DNA from: NP936 sp002726085
GTDB taxonomy: Bacteria > Acidobacteriota > Vicinamibacteria > Vicinamibacterales > UBA8438
Length of the DNA stretch: 64,000 nt
Direction: 5' to 3'
NCBI GenBank assembly: GCA_036012905.1
Contig: DASCQF010000110.1
Coordinates: 1-64,000 of the forward strand
Positions within the stretch are counted from its first letter, which is position 1; each line of letters begins with the position of its first letter. Made by a program: the position numbers and the translations under genes. Below, piece by piece: positions 26,588-36,044 of the stretch. The notes beneath the pieces are model-generated. The model was not told the origin of the DNA. It saw nothing but the letters and a program-made list of their open reading frames with translations, and did not search any database.

Positions 26588-26741
26588 GTGGTCGCTTTGT
26601 GTCGGTATAAGAATAGGGCATACGACCTATTCTCTCCACATCCACTGCCGTGCGGAGCCTGCACGTCCTCACTCGCTCAAGGCAAACCCTCAGCCCGGCC
26701 AAGGCGCACGTCTCTCAGGTAGGAGCGGACCGGTGATGGTA

Positions 26742-29066
26742 TCAAGTACGAACGGCGAGCAGCAGGTAGACCGCTGACCCGCCGAAGAGCACGTTGGGGG
26801 CCCAGGCCGCAAGCAGAGGAGTGAGCAAGCCGGCGCTACCGATGGCAGCGAAGATACTGATGACTATCCAGTAGGATATCGCCAGCACGATCCCGATGCC
26901 GACGCCATACATTGCACCGTGGCGACCGGTGGTCACCGCAAAGGGTACGGCGATCAAGGTGAGAATGAGCGTGACGAAAGGGAAGGAGAGCTTTCGCTCG
27001 AGCGAGACCTGCAGCGCGACTACGTCAACACCGCTAGCTTGGAGCTCGTTGATGTGGAGCTCCAGTTCCTGGTAGCTCATGCGTTCGGAATCTGGACGCT
27101 CGGTGGCAAAGTAGTCGGGTGGCTCGATTGCGAGCTCGCTCTGGTCGGCCGTCTCGAAGGCATCAGCCTCCTCGCCTTCATCGAATCTCCGAATCCAGAC
27201 ATCGCTCGCTTGCCAGCCTTCGTCGAACACCGCCTGGTTGGCGTATGCGCGCTCGGCAAGCTTCCAGTCGTCCTGGGCAAACCGGTAGGTGGTCAGCCCG
27301 TGCAACTCCTCCTTGTCAGGGTCGAAGTGGAGATAGTTATAGATATCCCCATCCGAGCTCATGACCCATTTCCTGTTCAGGATGTCGAACGTCTGTGGTG
27401 TGACTCCGCGGATTACGTCCCGAATGGATTCCGCGCGCCGGTTCGCATCCGCCAGAAAGCTCTCGCCCATGGCGAACAGCAGACCGCTCCAGACCAGCGA
27501 GAAGAGAAGCAGCGGTAGGGAAGCCCGATAGAGGCTGATACCGCACGCCTTCATCACCGTGAGCTCGCTGCTCTTGGTCAGGAGACCGACCGTCACCAGG
27601 GTCGCCACGAGCGCGGAGATCGGCAGCACGAAGTACACGAACTGCGGCGTGGCGAACCAGAAATATTCGAAGATGGTCCGCACGGTCGTCTCGCCCTTGA
27701 AAAGCTTGTCCGAGAGGTCGACAAAAGTCGAGATATAGAAGATGCCGAGCAGCCCCACGAACGAGAGCATCACGATCTTCAAATATTGCTTGCCGACGTA
27801 GCGGTCCAGCAGGCTCAGCAAGCTCATACCCGAGCCGACGGCCACGCCCGTGTCTTGTACAGCGATCGTCGCCGGCGTGTGGACAGGCTCCGTCCCATCC
27901 ACCGGCAGCGACTTGGCGCCGCGACGCGGCAGAATGGTGAACCCGAGAGAGAGTCGTCGCCCTGCCGAGCGGGCACGCCAGACGAGCAGAGCCACGCCAC
28001 CGGCGAACAGGATGATGTTGGGCAGCCACAACGCCAGGTGCGGCGAAATGACTGCGCCTTTGGCCATCCCTTCGGCGCTGTACATGATGATGTAGTAGGC
28101 GAAGATGACACCGATCCCCAGGGCGAAGCTGGCAAGCTTGCCGTCCTTGCGACTCGTCACACCGAGCCCTAGACCGATTAGCACGAAGACGAGGCAGGCC
28201 ACCGGTAACGAGAACTTCCGGTGAATCCACATGATCTCGTTGTGCGGCGACAAATCCTGCGTCCGTATCTCCGCCACCCGGGCCTGCAGCTCCGGAATCG
28301 TCATTTCGGCCAGGTCGCGACTGGGTCCACCGTCGGGGAATATCGTCTCCGGGTCGAGACGAATGATGCTCTCTCTGAACGTTTCCACGTCGTAAACGGC
28401 GGGGTCCTCCTGGTCGACGCGATGCATGCTGCCAGAGGTCAGGATGACATGCACCTGCCGCTCTTCTTGGTTGAGCACCACACGGCCCTTTTCGGCTATG
28501 TAGACCAGAGGCTGAGCCGCATCCCGGCTGTCGGCGAGGAAGACGTCCATCCAGCCGGTGCCTTGAACGTCGACATCGCCCACATACAGCACCAGACCAG
28601 GGAAACCCTGATGAAAGACGCGGGGTTTGACCTGGTCATCGGTCTGGGTCGCCAGCGTGCGGAAGGTGATTTCGCGGAATGCCTGGTTCGCGTCGGGTAA
28701 TGCCACAACCAGGGTGTAGCAGGTCGCAGCGGCCGCGATGACGCCCAGCACGGCGACCGGCCAGAGCATGCGGTAGATACTGATGCCACAGGCTTGCAAC
28801 GCCACGGTTTCGCGGTCGCCAGACATCCTTCCGAGTCCCATCAGGAGACCGATGAGGACCGCCATGGGGATGGTGACGCCCAGTCCCTGGGGAATGAGCG
28901 TCACCATCAGCTGGACGATCGTCCAGGCATCCACACCCTTTGTCATGAGTACCTGCGCGTATTGCATGATCGGCGGGATCATGAGCACGAAGGTAAACAA
29001 CAGAAGACTGAGAAACACCATCGGAAGTGCCTCTCTCAGAATGTAGCGGTCGATGATGCGCAGCAT
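26742..29066 (-). CDS. lptFG: LptF-LptG fusion, lipopolysaccharide export permease
   Basis: 774 residues containing two complete YjgP/YjgQ-family permease units in one chain. LptF and LptG are normally separate proteins of about 360 residues. Unit one: IIDRYILREALPMVFLSLLLFTFVLM near the N-terminus, TIPMAVLIGLLMGLGRMSGDRETVALQACGISIYR, a periplasmic domain, then helices to about residue 365. A linker of about 50 residues follows. Unit two begins LLDRYVGKQYLKIVMLSFVGLLGIFYI, repeats ALVATLVTVGLLTKSSELTVMKACGISLYR, and ends with four helices. The fused pair would act with the LptB ATPase (43890-44615) to lift LPS from the inner membrane to the LptC/A bridge. Upstream region is non-coding. Confidence 0.92.
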   Translation of the reverse strand: MLRIIDRYILREALPMVFLSLLLFTFVLMIPPIMQYAQVLMTKGVDAWTIVQLMVTLIPQGLGVTIPMAVLIGLLMGLGRMSGDRETVALQACGISIYRMLWPVAVLGVIAAAATCYTLVVALPDANQAFREITFRTLATQTDDQVKPRVFHQGFPGLVLYVGDVDVQGTGWMDVFLADSRDAAQPLVYIAEKGRVVLNQEERQVHVILTSGSMHRVDQEDPAVYDVETFRESIIRLDPETIFPDGGPSRDLAEMTIPELQARVAEIRTQDLSPHNEIMWIHRKFSLPVACLVFVLIGLGLGVTSRKDGKLASFALGIGVIFAYYIIMYSAEGMAKGAVISPHLALWLPNIILFAGGVALLVWRARSAGRRLSLGFTILPRRGAKSLPVDGTEPVHTPATIAVQDTGVAVGSGMSLLSLLDRYVGKQYLKIVMLSFVGLLGIFYISTFVDLSDKLFKGETTVRTIFEYFWFATPQFVYFVLPISALVATLVTVGLLTKSSELTVMKACGISLYRASLPLLLFSLVWSGLLFAMGESFLADANRRAESIRDVIRGVTPQTFDILNRKWVMSSDGDIYNYLHFDPDKEELHGLTTYRFAQDDWKLAERAYANQAVFDEGWQASDVWIRRFDEGEEADAFETADQSELAIEPPDYFATERPDSERMSYQELELHINELQASGVDVVALQVSLERKLSFPFVTLILTLIAVPFAVTTGRHGAMYGVGIGIVLAISYWIVISIFAAIGSAGLLTPLLAAWAPNVLFGGSAVYLLLAVRT

Positions 29067-29799
29067 TGCAGTCTCTGAATCTTATCACCCTGATGTATCG
29101 GCTCGAGAGTGGGGAAGGGGTGCCCCTTCCCCGCCGGTGCAGAAAGACGGAAGCGCACTCTTCGAAAGATGCGCCAGAGTTCGGCTTGAATAGGGTCTCG
29201 CGCCCAGCTGGCTCGACGTCAGATGTCGAATGTGGCGGGCGAGCTGGACCCGTAGCTCGGCTGTGTCGACATTCGTGGGCACGGCTAACGCCGTGCCTCG
29301 AAGGCCTAAAGGCCTGCGCCACAGAACCAACCCAGATGAGCACTGGGTTTGGAGGTCTTGAACAGACTCGATTCACCCGGGTCCGCTGTTCGCAGAGCGA
29401 ACCGAACAGCGCCACGCCGCCTGGCTGGTGTCCCTCGCCTTACGGCACAGCGTTGCTATTTGCACCGATGTTCGCTGCAACCTCGAACCGTTCTTGATGG
29501 AGAGTGGCGGGGAAATCCAAACGCCACGCGACCCCTTGATCAGACTCAAGAAATTCTGCCTCCGCGGTCCTAAGTCCCTTGTATTTCTTGCGTCTGATAA
29601 GGGGTGTTATGTTAACTTATGACTCGGGTCGCCCAAGCCAAGCCCAGAAACGCCAGGATGCGCCCCTATCCTACGAATGCTTGGGCTTGCGCAGTGCGCT
29701 CGCGCAAAGGTGTCCACGCTGTCTGCGGTTGATTGTGGGAACTGCGCGGGCCGCTACGCTGGCCTGACGAGCGTCTCCGTCAAGGAGCCCGGAGCGGTG
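29067..29799. other. 733-bp non-coding stretch rich in hairpins
   Basis: No convincing gene on either strand. It contains a perfect 10-bp hairpin GGGGAAGGGG/CCCCTTCCCC (29111-29132), then GGCACGGC/GCCGTGCC (29278-29297), AGGCC/GGCCT (29302-29315), CCCAG/CTGGG around 29331-29346, and a nested structure: GCCCAAGC (29631-29638) with GCTTGGGC (29679-29686), enclosing AGGAT (29655-29659) with ATCCT (29668-29672). The part around 29600-29625 is AT-richer (TGTTATGTTAACTTATGA) than the surroundings. Could hold a small RNA, the lptFG promoter or intergenic repeat units; no tRNA or known RNA recognised. Confidence 0.5.
29278..29315. repeat. paired palindromes, REP-like unit
   Basis: Two adjacent short hairpins, GGCACGGC-TAAC-GCCGTGCC and AGGCC-TAAA-GGCCT, separated by four bases. 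The layout resembles bacterial interspersed palindromic units. Only one copy is in the window. Confidence 0.35.
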
Positions 29800-30624
29800 T
29801 CAGTCGGCCTGCTTCAGCTCTTCGATGATCTCGGTCAGTGCGGTGATGATTTCGTCGCGGTCGACGCGCGACTTGCGGAACTTCAGACTGAGGTTGAATG
29901 TCTTCGCAGGTGGAACGTACTTGAAGGTGAACGCCTTCGGCCGGCCTGGCTTCGCCTTCGCAGTTGCAGCTCTCGCCTTTTCTCGTGTCGTCGGGCCAGC
30001 TCCCCTGGATAGCTGCTCGACGAGGGCGATCATTTTCTTCTTGTCGCCCTGCCTAACAACCTGGAGAAGCAGCGACTTGGGCGTAATGTCGGCCAGCCGA
30101 CAAAGATCTCGAACCTCGGATGGCATCGCGTTGAGGCTGAGCGACTCGGTCACCGAGGTTCTCGACTTCCCAAGCCGGCGGGCCAGCTCCTCGTGCTTGA
30201 AGCCGTGGTCCTGGACAAGGGTGTGCAGTGCCTCCGCTTCTTCAAACGGGCTCAGGTCCTTTCGCTGCAAATTCTCTACTAGCGCGATCTCGATCAGCTC
30301 GGCGTTATCGACGTCACGGATGACCACCGGAACTTCCCGTAGCTCAACCCGGGCGGCCGCTTGATAGCGTCGCTCTCCCGCCACGATCTGGAACCGGCCT
30401 CGGCGCTGTCTGACGATGAGCGGTTCGATGATGCCCTTCTCGGCGATCGACGCCATCAGCTCCGAGAGGTCGCCCATCACCTGTCTGGGTTGGTCCGGAT
30501 TCGGGTCGACCTGGTCAATCGGGACCATGCGTCCAATCGGTGTCCCTGAAGAAGCGGCCAGTGCCTCGACATAGTGCTCGTCGTGGCGCATCGTCACAGC
30601 GGTCGGGAGTCCTCGCCTAGGCAC
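29800..30624 (-). CDS. parB: chromosome partitioning protein ParB (Spo0J type)
   Basis: 274 residues. ParB/Srx-type N-terminal domain with VDPNPDQPRQVMGDLSELMASIAEKGIIEPLIVRQ and the CTP-binding-type GERRYQAAAR box, then ALVENLQRKDLSPFEEAEAL and a helix-turn-helix region (ELARRLGKSRTSVTESLSLNAMPSEV). A basic linker (KARAATAKAKPGRPKA) precedes the dimerisation C-terminus. It overlaps the end of parA by 8 nt. It would load on parS sites and slide as a CTP-dependent clamp; no TGTTTCACGTGAAACA-like site is visible in this window. Confidence 0.93.
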   Translation of the reverse strand: MPRRGLPTAVTMRHDEHYVEALAASSGTPIGRMVPIDQVDPNPDQPRQVMGDLSELMASIAEKGIIEPLIVRQRRGRFQIVAGERRYQAAARVELREVPVVIRDVDNAELIEIALVENLQRKDLSPFEEAEALHTLVQDHGFKHEELARRLGKSRTSVTESLSLNAMPSEVRDLCRLADITPKSLLLQVVRQGDKKKMIALVEQLSRGAGPTTREKARAATAKAKPGRPKAFTFKYVPPAKTFNLSLKFRKSRVDRDEIITALTEIIEELKQAD

Positions 30625-31387
30625 GGTCCATCACCTCCTCGCACAGGCTGTAGTAATCAGAAGCCCCTCTTGAGTCCGGCGCGAATGAGAAGATCGACTC
30701 GCGATACGCCGGGCTCTCTTCGAGGCGCACGTTCTTGGAAATGACGGTCCTGAAGACCTTCGGGCCGAAGACCTTGTTGATCTGTTTCTGAATGTCTCGG
30801 CCAAGAGAGGTGCGCTTGTCGAGCATCGTGATCAGGACACCAAGGATTTCCAGTTTCGGATTCGCTCGTGTCCGGACCTTTTCGATTGTCTCGAGCAGGT
30901 CGTCGGTGCCTTCGAGCGCAAAATATGACGACTGAATCGGAATCAATAGATGGCTCGCGGCAACCAGCGCATTGACCGTTAGCAGCCCGAGTGTCGGAGG
31001 GCAGTCGATGACGACGTAGGGAAATCGTTTTGCCAGCGGTGCGAGCAGATCCTTGAGCCTGAAGTGCGCGTCGAGCTCGCCAACGAGTCGAGCCTCGAGT
31101 TTCGCCAGCGAGATGCGGGCAGGCGCCACAGACAAGTTTTCCTGCTGCTCCGCCGGCACGATCACATCAGCCAAGGCGCAGTCCCGATTGGCAAATGCAT
31201 CATAGACGGACACCGAGATGAGCTCACGCGACACAAACGACAGCGTGCTGTTCCCTTGCGGATCGAGATCGATCAGCAGCGTCTGTTTGCCACGGAGTGA
31301 CAGCGCCGCTGCCAGGTTGATCGCCGTGGTCGTCTTTCCGACCCCGCCCTTCTGATTGGCGATCGCGACGATCATCTTGAACGGCAC
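30617..31387 (-). CDS. parA: chromosome partitioning ATPase ParA (Soj type)
   Basis: 256 residues (ATG 31387; ATG 31375 would give MIVAIANQKGGVGKTT directly). Deviant Walker A KGGVGKTTTAINLA, then LLIDLDPQGNSTLSF and YVVIDCPPTLGLLTVNALVAA typical of small chromosomal ParA without an N-terminal HTH. Works with ParB in origin segregation. Has its own promoter in the 97-nt gap after the bifunctional nuclease gene. Confidence 0.94.
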   Translation of the reverse strand: MPFKMIVAIANQKGGVGKTTTAINLAAALSLRGKQTLLIDLDPQGNSTLSFVSRELISVSVYDAFANRDCALADVIVPAEQQENLSVAPARISLAKLEARLVGELDAHFRLKDLLAPLAKRFPYVVIDCPPTLGLLTVNALVAASHLLIPIQSSYFALEGTDDLLETIEKVRTRANPKLEILGVLITMLDKRTSLGRDIQKQINKVFGPKVFRTVISKNVRLEESPAYRESIFSFAPDSRGASDYYSLCEEVMDRA

Positions 31388-31440
31388 GGGCGACGTGGTT
31401 TCCTTGGGTTGCTCTGAGCGGAGGATCAGTACGAGGAATT

Positions 31441-31470
31441 ATTGTAGGAAAGGGCCACGCGAAGTGTCAA
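31441..31470 (-). promoter_or_regulatory. predicted promoter of parA-parB
   Basis: On the minus strand: TTGACA (plus 31465-31470), 18-nt spacer, TACAAT (plus 31441-31446). About 60 nt upstream of the parA start. Confidence 0.7.
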
Positions 31471-31484
31471 GTCCTGGGCAGCGG

Positions 31485-31970
31485 CTACATCTTGTATTTG
31501 CCCAGTTCCTCGGGGTCGAGGGCCTCGAGCCATTTTTGCAGCCGTTCTGAATCGCCCTTGTCTGGCTGTATATCCAGCGATTTCGCATTCTCGATGACCG
31601 TGTCCTCTGCGAAGATTGGCGCCTTGACCCGTAGCGCCAGCGCGATGGCGTCACTGGGTCGTGCATCGATGGCCACCAGCTCGTCCCCCACCCGGAGATG
31701 AATAACGGCGTAAAACGTATTCTCCTTGAGGTCGCTGACCACGATCTTCTGCACGTCTCCTTTGAGGTCGTGAATGACATTCCGCAGCAGGTCATGTGTC
31801 ATCGGTCTCTGCATCGGAACGTTCTCGATCTGCAGGGCGATCGCGTTGGCCTCGAAGATGCCGACCCAGATTGGCAAGACTCGCTGTCCCTCGCTGTCGT
31901 GCAGGATGACGATCGGCATGTTGGTGATCGGATCGACCATCAACCCTTTGATTGTCATCTCGATCAGCAT
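31485..31970 (-). CDS. bifunctional nuclease family protein (DUF151)
   Basis: 161 residues covering the BFN/DUF151 domain: GLMVDPITNMPIVILHDSEGQRVLPIWVGIFEANAIALQIENV, RPMTHDLLRNVIHDL, FYAVIHL and VAIDARPSDAIALALRVKAPIFAEDTVIENA. Members have nuclease activity or unknown roles. Starts 2 nt after the miaB stop, so it is the last gene of recN-miaB-bfn. A weakly conserved tail (DKGDSERLQKWLEALDPEELGKYKM) is common in the family. Confidence 0.88.
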   Translation of the reverse strand: MLIEMTIKGLMVDPITNMPIVILHDSEGQRVLPIWVGIFEANAIALQIENVPMQRPMTHDLLRNVIHDLKGDVQKIVVSDLKENTFYAVIHLRVGDELVAIDARPSDAIALALRVKAPIFAEDTVIENAKSLDIQPDKGDSERLQKWLEALDPEELGKYKM

Positions 31971-31972
31971 CG

Positions 31973-33367
31973 TCAGTTCCTTTCACCGGCAACCGGCGGG
32001 CGGTCCCGGCCGAACTGAAACCTGGTCGCCTGGTCCCCAATCGCCGTCGCCGTATCCACCAGCTCGCCTCGCAGACTGAACGGTCCGCTTTGGGAAATGC
32101 GGACGCGCATGAGCTGTCCGAGTAGCTCCCTGGGCGCGTTGAAATTCACGACGGTGTTTCCGGAGGTCCGTCCGGCGAGCTCCCACGCGCGCTTCCGACT
32201 CGTCGAATCGACCAGCACTTCCACGACGCTGCCAACGCGTCTGCGATGAAGCTCGTCCTGGATCCCCTTTTGCAGCTCTTGCAACGCGACGATTCGTTTG
32301 GTCTTTTCGGTGGGCGGCACATCGTCGGCTTGCTGCTTCGAGGCCAGCGTGTTCGGTCTCTCCGAGTATTTGAATGAAAACATGCTGTCATAGCGGACAG
32401 TCCTGGTCAGGCTGATCGTGTCCTCGAATTCGTCCGGTGTCTCTCCGGGGAACCCGACGATCATATCGGTCGATAGCGCGATGTTCGGCATCGCCGCTCT
32501 CAGGCGGTCGACCAGATTCAGATAGTCCTCGCGGGTGTGGCGGCGTCGCATGCGGGTCAACACAGTAGTCGAACCGGATTGGACCGGCAGATGCAGGTGC
32601 CGGCAGACCTTGGGCAGGGCCCGCATGGCGGCGATCATCCGATCGGTGACGTGTCGCGGGTGCGGGCTCGCAAAACGAATTCGCTCCACCCCTGGGACGT
32701 CGTGCACCAGCTCGAGCAACTGGGCGAAGTCGCAGTCCGCACGGTCGGGTGCGACATAGTGGTTGACGATCTGTCCGAGGAGGTGAATCTCGCGATGACC
32801 CTCGGCGGCGGCAAGGCGAACCTCTTCGACGATCTCTGCAGCCGGTCGCATTCGCTCGTGCCCGCGTGTGAAAGGGACGACGCAGAACGCGCAGAAGTCA
32901 TTACACCCCTCGATGATCGTGACCGAAGCCTTGACCGGGTCGGACCGGCGCGCGACCCCGAGCGGAAAGGAGACGTTGTCATAGGGATTGATGTCGACCC
33001 GCTCCGGGCGGTCCCGGGCTAGCTGGTCCACCATCGCGGGCAAACGGGTCAGGGCCTGTGTTCCGACAACGAGATCGACTCGGCGCCCCCGTTCGAGCAA
33101 CGCACGTCCTTCCTGCTGAGCCACACAGCCGGTCACCGCGACGATAGGTCGCTTGCCTGAGCCGTCGACTGGCACCATCCCCAGTTCGGTGTAGAGGCGC
33201 TCCTCGGCTCGCTCGCGGACACTGCAGGTGTTGATGACCACGAGGTCGGCATCGTCGGCGTCCGCAGCCGGCTCGTAACCCGCCTGATCGAGCAGGCCGG
33301 ACAGGCGCTCCGAGTCGTGAACATTCATCTGACAGCCGAAGGTGTCGATGAAGTATTTCCTGGCCAC
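31973..33367 (-). CDS. miaB: tRNA-2-methylthio-N6-dimethylallyladenosine synthase
   Basis: Radical SAM methylthiotransferase modifying A37 of tRNAs. 464 residues. The N-terminal UPF0004 domain holds three cluster cysteines (FGCQMN, INTCSVRERAEE, VTGCVAQQEG); the radical SAM CxxxCxxC is CNDFCAFC in TIIEGCNDFCAFCVVPFTRGHERMRP. A C-terminal TRAM domain (VVEVLVDSTSRKRAWELAGRTSGNTVVNF) ends near residue 430. Starts 4 nt after the recN stop. Confidence 0.95.
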   Translation of the reverse strand: MARKYFIDTFGCQMNVHDSERLSGLLDQAGYEPAADADDADLVVINTCSVRERAEERLYTELGMVPVDGSGKRPIVAVTGCVAQQEGRALLERGRRVDLVVGTQALTRLPAMVDQLARDRPERVDINPYDNVSFPLGVARRSDPVKASVTIIEGCNDFCAFCVVPFTRGHERMRPAAEIVEEVRLAAAEGHREIHLLGQIVNHYVAPDRADCDFAQLLELVHDVPGVERIRFASPHPRHVTDRMIAAMRALPKVCRHLHLPVQSGSTTVLTRMRRRHTREDYLNLVDRLRAAMPNIALSTDMIVGFPGETPDEFEDTISLTRTVRYDSMFSFKYSERPNTLASKQQADDVPPTEKTKRIVALQELQKGIQDELHRRRVGSVVEVLVDSTSRKRAWELAGRTSGNTVVNFNAPRELLGQLMRVRISQSGPFSLRGELVDTATAIGDQATRFQFGRDRPPVAGERN

Positions 33368-33371
33368 GATG

Positions 33372-35066
33372 CTACTTTCGCCTTTCGCTTTCGCCTTTCG
33401 CCCCTGCGGTAACCTTCGCTTTTTCTTTGTCTGTCGAAGTCAGGAGCTCGCGCGCGCTCTCGAGCACATTGCTCGAGACACGTGTGCCGGTCATCATCCT
33501 CGCGATCTCCGATGCCCGGCTCTCGTCGGCCAACCGCTCCACAGCGGTCGCCGTCCGCCCGTCGCGAACGGTCTTGGTGACGCGATGGTGACTCGTTCCA
33601 TAGATGGCGATCTGAGGCAGGTGGGTCACACAGAGCACCTGATAGCGGTCAGCGAGCGTTCGTAGCTTCGCGCCAACACGCTCGGCCGCCTCTCCCCCGA
33701 TGCCGGCATCGACCTCGTCGAAGACCAGCGTCCTGCCCGACGAGTCTGCCGGCGTAACAGCAGTTCTCAGTGCCAGCATCACGCGCGACAGCTCTCCCCC
33801 GGAGGCGATCCGGGCCAGCGGCCTAACGTCCTCACCGGGGTTGGCGGAGAAGTAGAACTCTCCCTGGTCGATGCCTCGGTCGGTCCACCGCTCCTCCGCG
33901 TCTGCGACAGGCGCCGACTCGTCGAACACCACCTCGAACCGCGCGCGCTCCATGGCCAGGTCGCCCAGGCCACGCTCGAGAGCTCGCGCCAGCTTCGTGG
34001 CGTGGGCTTGTCGCTGCTCGGAGAGCACGGTGGCGATATCGAGATAGGCATCGCGGGCCGCTGCGACCTGCTCGACCAGTTCCGCCTCACGCTCCGTGCC
34101 GCCCGTCAGCTCCGCTTCCTCGTCGCGCAATTGGTCGCGCCGGCTGATGACATCGGCAATCGTGGGGCCGTAGCGTCGCTTCAGCCGATCGAGCCTGGCG
34201 AGGCGATCCTCGACCGCCTGTAGACGCTCCGGCGAGGCGTCGACGCCACTCGCATAGGGGCGCAGGGCGTACACCAACTCCTCGAGTTGCGATGCGATGG
34301 CGTCCCGAGCATCAAGATGCGGCGTAAAAGCGGGGTCGAGCGCTGCGAGCTCACCCACATGCTTCCATACCCGGTCGAGCGTGCCCAGCGCCGCGCCGTC
34401 TCCGTCGTAGAGGGCGGCGTAGCTCTCGCTCGCCAGTCGATGTAGATGGTCGGCGTTGGCCAGAATCTGCTGCTGGGCAGCCAGGGCGTCGTCCTCGCCT
34501 TCCGACGGGTCCGCGTCTTCGATGTCGCGCAGTTGAAGGGCCACCGTTTCAGCCCGCTCGTCGCGGCTCGCCATCCGCTCCCTGAGGCGCTCCAGATCCG
34601 AGGCAACCTGGCGCCAGGTACCAAATCGGTCGCGCACATCCCCACGCATGGCGCCGAGCGTCGCGTATCGGTCCAACAGTTCGAGGTGGCTTGCCGGATC
34701 GAGCAACGCCTGGTGCTCGTGCTGACCGTGTAGGTCGAGTAGCTCGGCGCCCAGCTGCCGCAGTGTGCTCGTCGACACGAGGCGATTGTCGACGAATGCC
34801 CGGCTGCGACCTTGCGCGGAGACCTCCCGGCGGAGCACCCGCTCGCGTCCGTCTGGAGTCTCGGCTGCCGCCTCGACGACCGCTTTGTGCGCACCGGTAC
34901 GAACGAGATCAGACGACGCGCGTCCTCCACGCAGCAGACCCAGAGCACCAACCACTATCGACTTTCCGGCGCCGGTTTCTCCCGTCAGAACATTCAGGCC
35001 GGGGTCGAGCTCGATCTCGAGGTGGTCGATAACGGCAAGGTCTCGGATGCTGAGAAAGCGGATCAT
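33372..35066 (-). CDS. recN: DNA repair protein RecN
   Basis: SMC-like ATPase for double-strand-break repair. 564 residues from the ATG at 35066 (MIRFLSIRDLAVIDHLEIEL); the frame extends upstream but into the divergent tolQ promoter. Walker A GETGAGKSIVVGALGLLRGG, long coiled coils in the middle, Walker B/D-loop RTLVFDEVDAGIGGEAAERVG, signature IASGGELSRVMLALR. First gene of recN-miaB-bfn. Confidence 0.94.
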   Translation of the reverse strand: MIRFLSIRDLAVIDHLEIELDPGLNVLTGETGAGKSIVVGALGLLRGGRASSDLVRTGAHKAVVEAAAETPDGRERVLRREVSAQGRSRAFVDNRLVSTSTLRQLGAELLDLHGQHEHQALLDPASHLELLDRYATLGAMRGDVRDRFGTWRQVASDLERLRERMASRDERAETVALQLRDIEDADPSEGEDDALAAQQQILANADHLHRLASESYAALYDGDGAALGTLDRVWKHVGELAALDPAFTPHLDARDAIASQLEELVYALRPYASGVDASPERLQAVEDRLARLDRLKRRYGPTIADVISRRDQLRDEEAELTGGTEREAELVEQVAAARDAYLDIATVLSEQRQAHATKLARALERGLGDLAMERARFEVVFDESAPVADAEERWTDRGIDQGEFYFSANPGEDVRPLARIASGGELSRVMLALRTAVTPADSSGRTLVFDEVDAGIGGEAAERVGAKLRTLADRYQVLCVTHLPQIAIYGTSHHRVTKTVRDGRTATAVERLADESRASEIARMMTGTRVSSNVLESARELLTSTDKEKAKVTAGAKGESERRK

Positions 35067-35163
35067 CGGCCAAAGCGGACCATCGGAAAGGACCTTCGCG
35101 CGACGGTCCGACCCTGTCGACCTATGTTCGAGGTGGACCGAGAAGTGCCATCGTATCATATAT

Positions 35164-35192
35164 TTGACAGCTGTTCGGTGCCGTGCTACTCT
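35164..35192 (+). promoter_or_regulatory. predicted promoter of the tol-pal operon
   Basis: TTGACA (35164-35169), 17-nt spacer, TACTCT (35187-35192). Transcription from about 35199 begins after the ATG at 35183, which argues for the GTG at 35243 as tolQ start. Confidence 0.65.
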
Positions 35193-35242
35193 TCCCCGTC
35201 GGCGCTTTCCCAGCGGCGCGCTTAGTAGTAAACGGAGGGTTC

Positions 35243-36010
35243 GTGCGTACCTTTGGTTACTACGCCATCGCCCTGCAGTCGCAGGCGCTTGGCGCGTCGG
35301 GAGAAGGTGTGGGTGGAGACGTCCTGGCATTGGTTGCGGCCGCGTCGCCGCTTCAAAAGGGAGTCCTCCTCATCCTCGCTCTCTTTTCAATCTCTTCGTG
35401 GGGCGTTGTCTTCCTCAAGCTGTGGCAGTTCCGCCGGCTCGAGCAACAGACGTCGAGTTTTCTCGATATCTTCAGACGCAGCACGAAGTTTTCTGAGGTG
35501 CAGCCGGTCTGCCGATCGCTGACTCACAGTCCGCTGGTCGGTGTGTTCCAGGCCGGATACGCCGAGCTCAACACACAGCTGCGTCAGGGGGATGCGGCGC
35601 CGGACTCAGCCGGACGACCATCCACCGCCATCGGTCGTCCAACATTACGAAGCTTCGACGCGCTGGATCGGGCGCTGCTTCGAGCGGCCGCCGTGGAGAT
35701 CAACAAGTTGGAGCAACGGGTGCACCTGCTCGCGACGACCGCGAGCATCACGCCGTTCATCGGGCTGTTCGGCACCGTGATGGGCATCATGGCCGCATTC
35801 ACTGGCATTGCCGAGACTGGATCGACGAATCTGGGTATCGTGGCGCAGCCCATTGCCGAAGCGCTCATCGCGACGGCGGCCGGTCTGGCGGCGGCGATTC
35901 CGGCCGTGTACTTCTACAATTACCTGACGCACAAGGTGAAGATCTACATGTCGACGATGGAGGACTTTTCGATGGAGTTTCTGAACATCGCCGAACGGAA
36001 CTTTACCTAG
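35243..36010 (+). CDS. tolQ: TolQ/ExbB-family proton channel protein
   Basis: 255 residues from GTG at 35243, which follows GGAGGG (35234-35239) and lies downstream of the predicted promoter. Three membrane helices: one near residues 38-58 (KGVLLILALFSISSWGVVFLK) and two in the C-terminal half (TTASITPFIGLFGTVMGIMAAFTGI and PIAEALIATAAGLAAAIPAVYFYNYL). The conserved Gly/Thr-rich GLFGTVMGI and EALIATAAGL are the family signature. With TolR it uses proton flow to drive the TolA-like protein and hold the outer membrane during division. Confidence 0.93.
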   Translation: MRTFGYYAIALQSQALGASGEGVGGDVLALVAAASPLQKGVLLILALFSISSWGVVFLKLWQFRRLEQQTSSFLDIFRRSTKFSEVQPVCRSLTHSPLVGVFQAGYAELNTQLRQGDAAPDSAGRPSTAIGRPTLRSFDALDRALLRAAAVEINKLEQRVHLLATTASITPFIGLFGTVMGIMAAFTGIAETGSTNLGIVAQPIAEALIATAAGLAAAIPAVYFYNYLTHKVKIYMSTMEDFSMEFLNIAERNFT

Positions 36011-36044
36011 CGACGGGGACGTCTACCAGAGAAACGGGTCGGGT

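Noticed and set aside
29278..29315. REP sequences mobilised by the TnpA at 92-535
   Set aside because: The hairpin sequence differs from the IS end hairpins, and the transposase is IS200-like rather than REP-associated.
29508..29620. tRNA-like stem-loops
   Set aside because: No T-arm consensus or full cloverleaf could be folded.
29067..31484. parS site next to parAB
   Set aside because: No TGTTTCACGTGAAACA-like palindrome seen; TGTTATGTTAACTTATGA is not a match.
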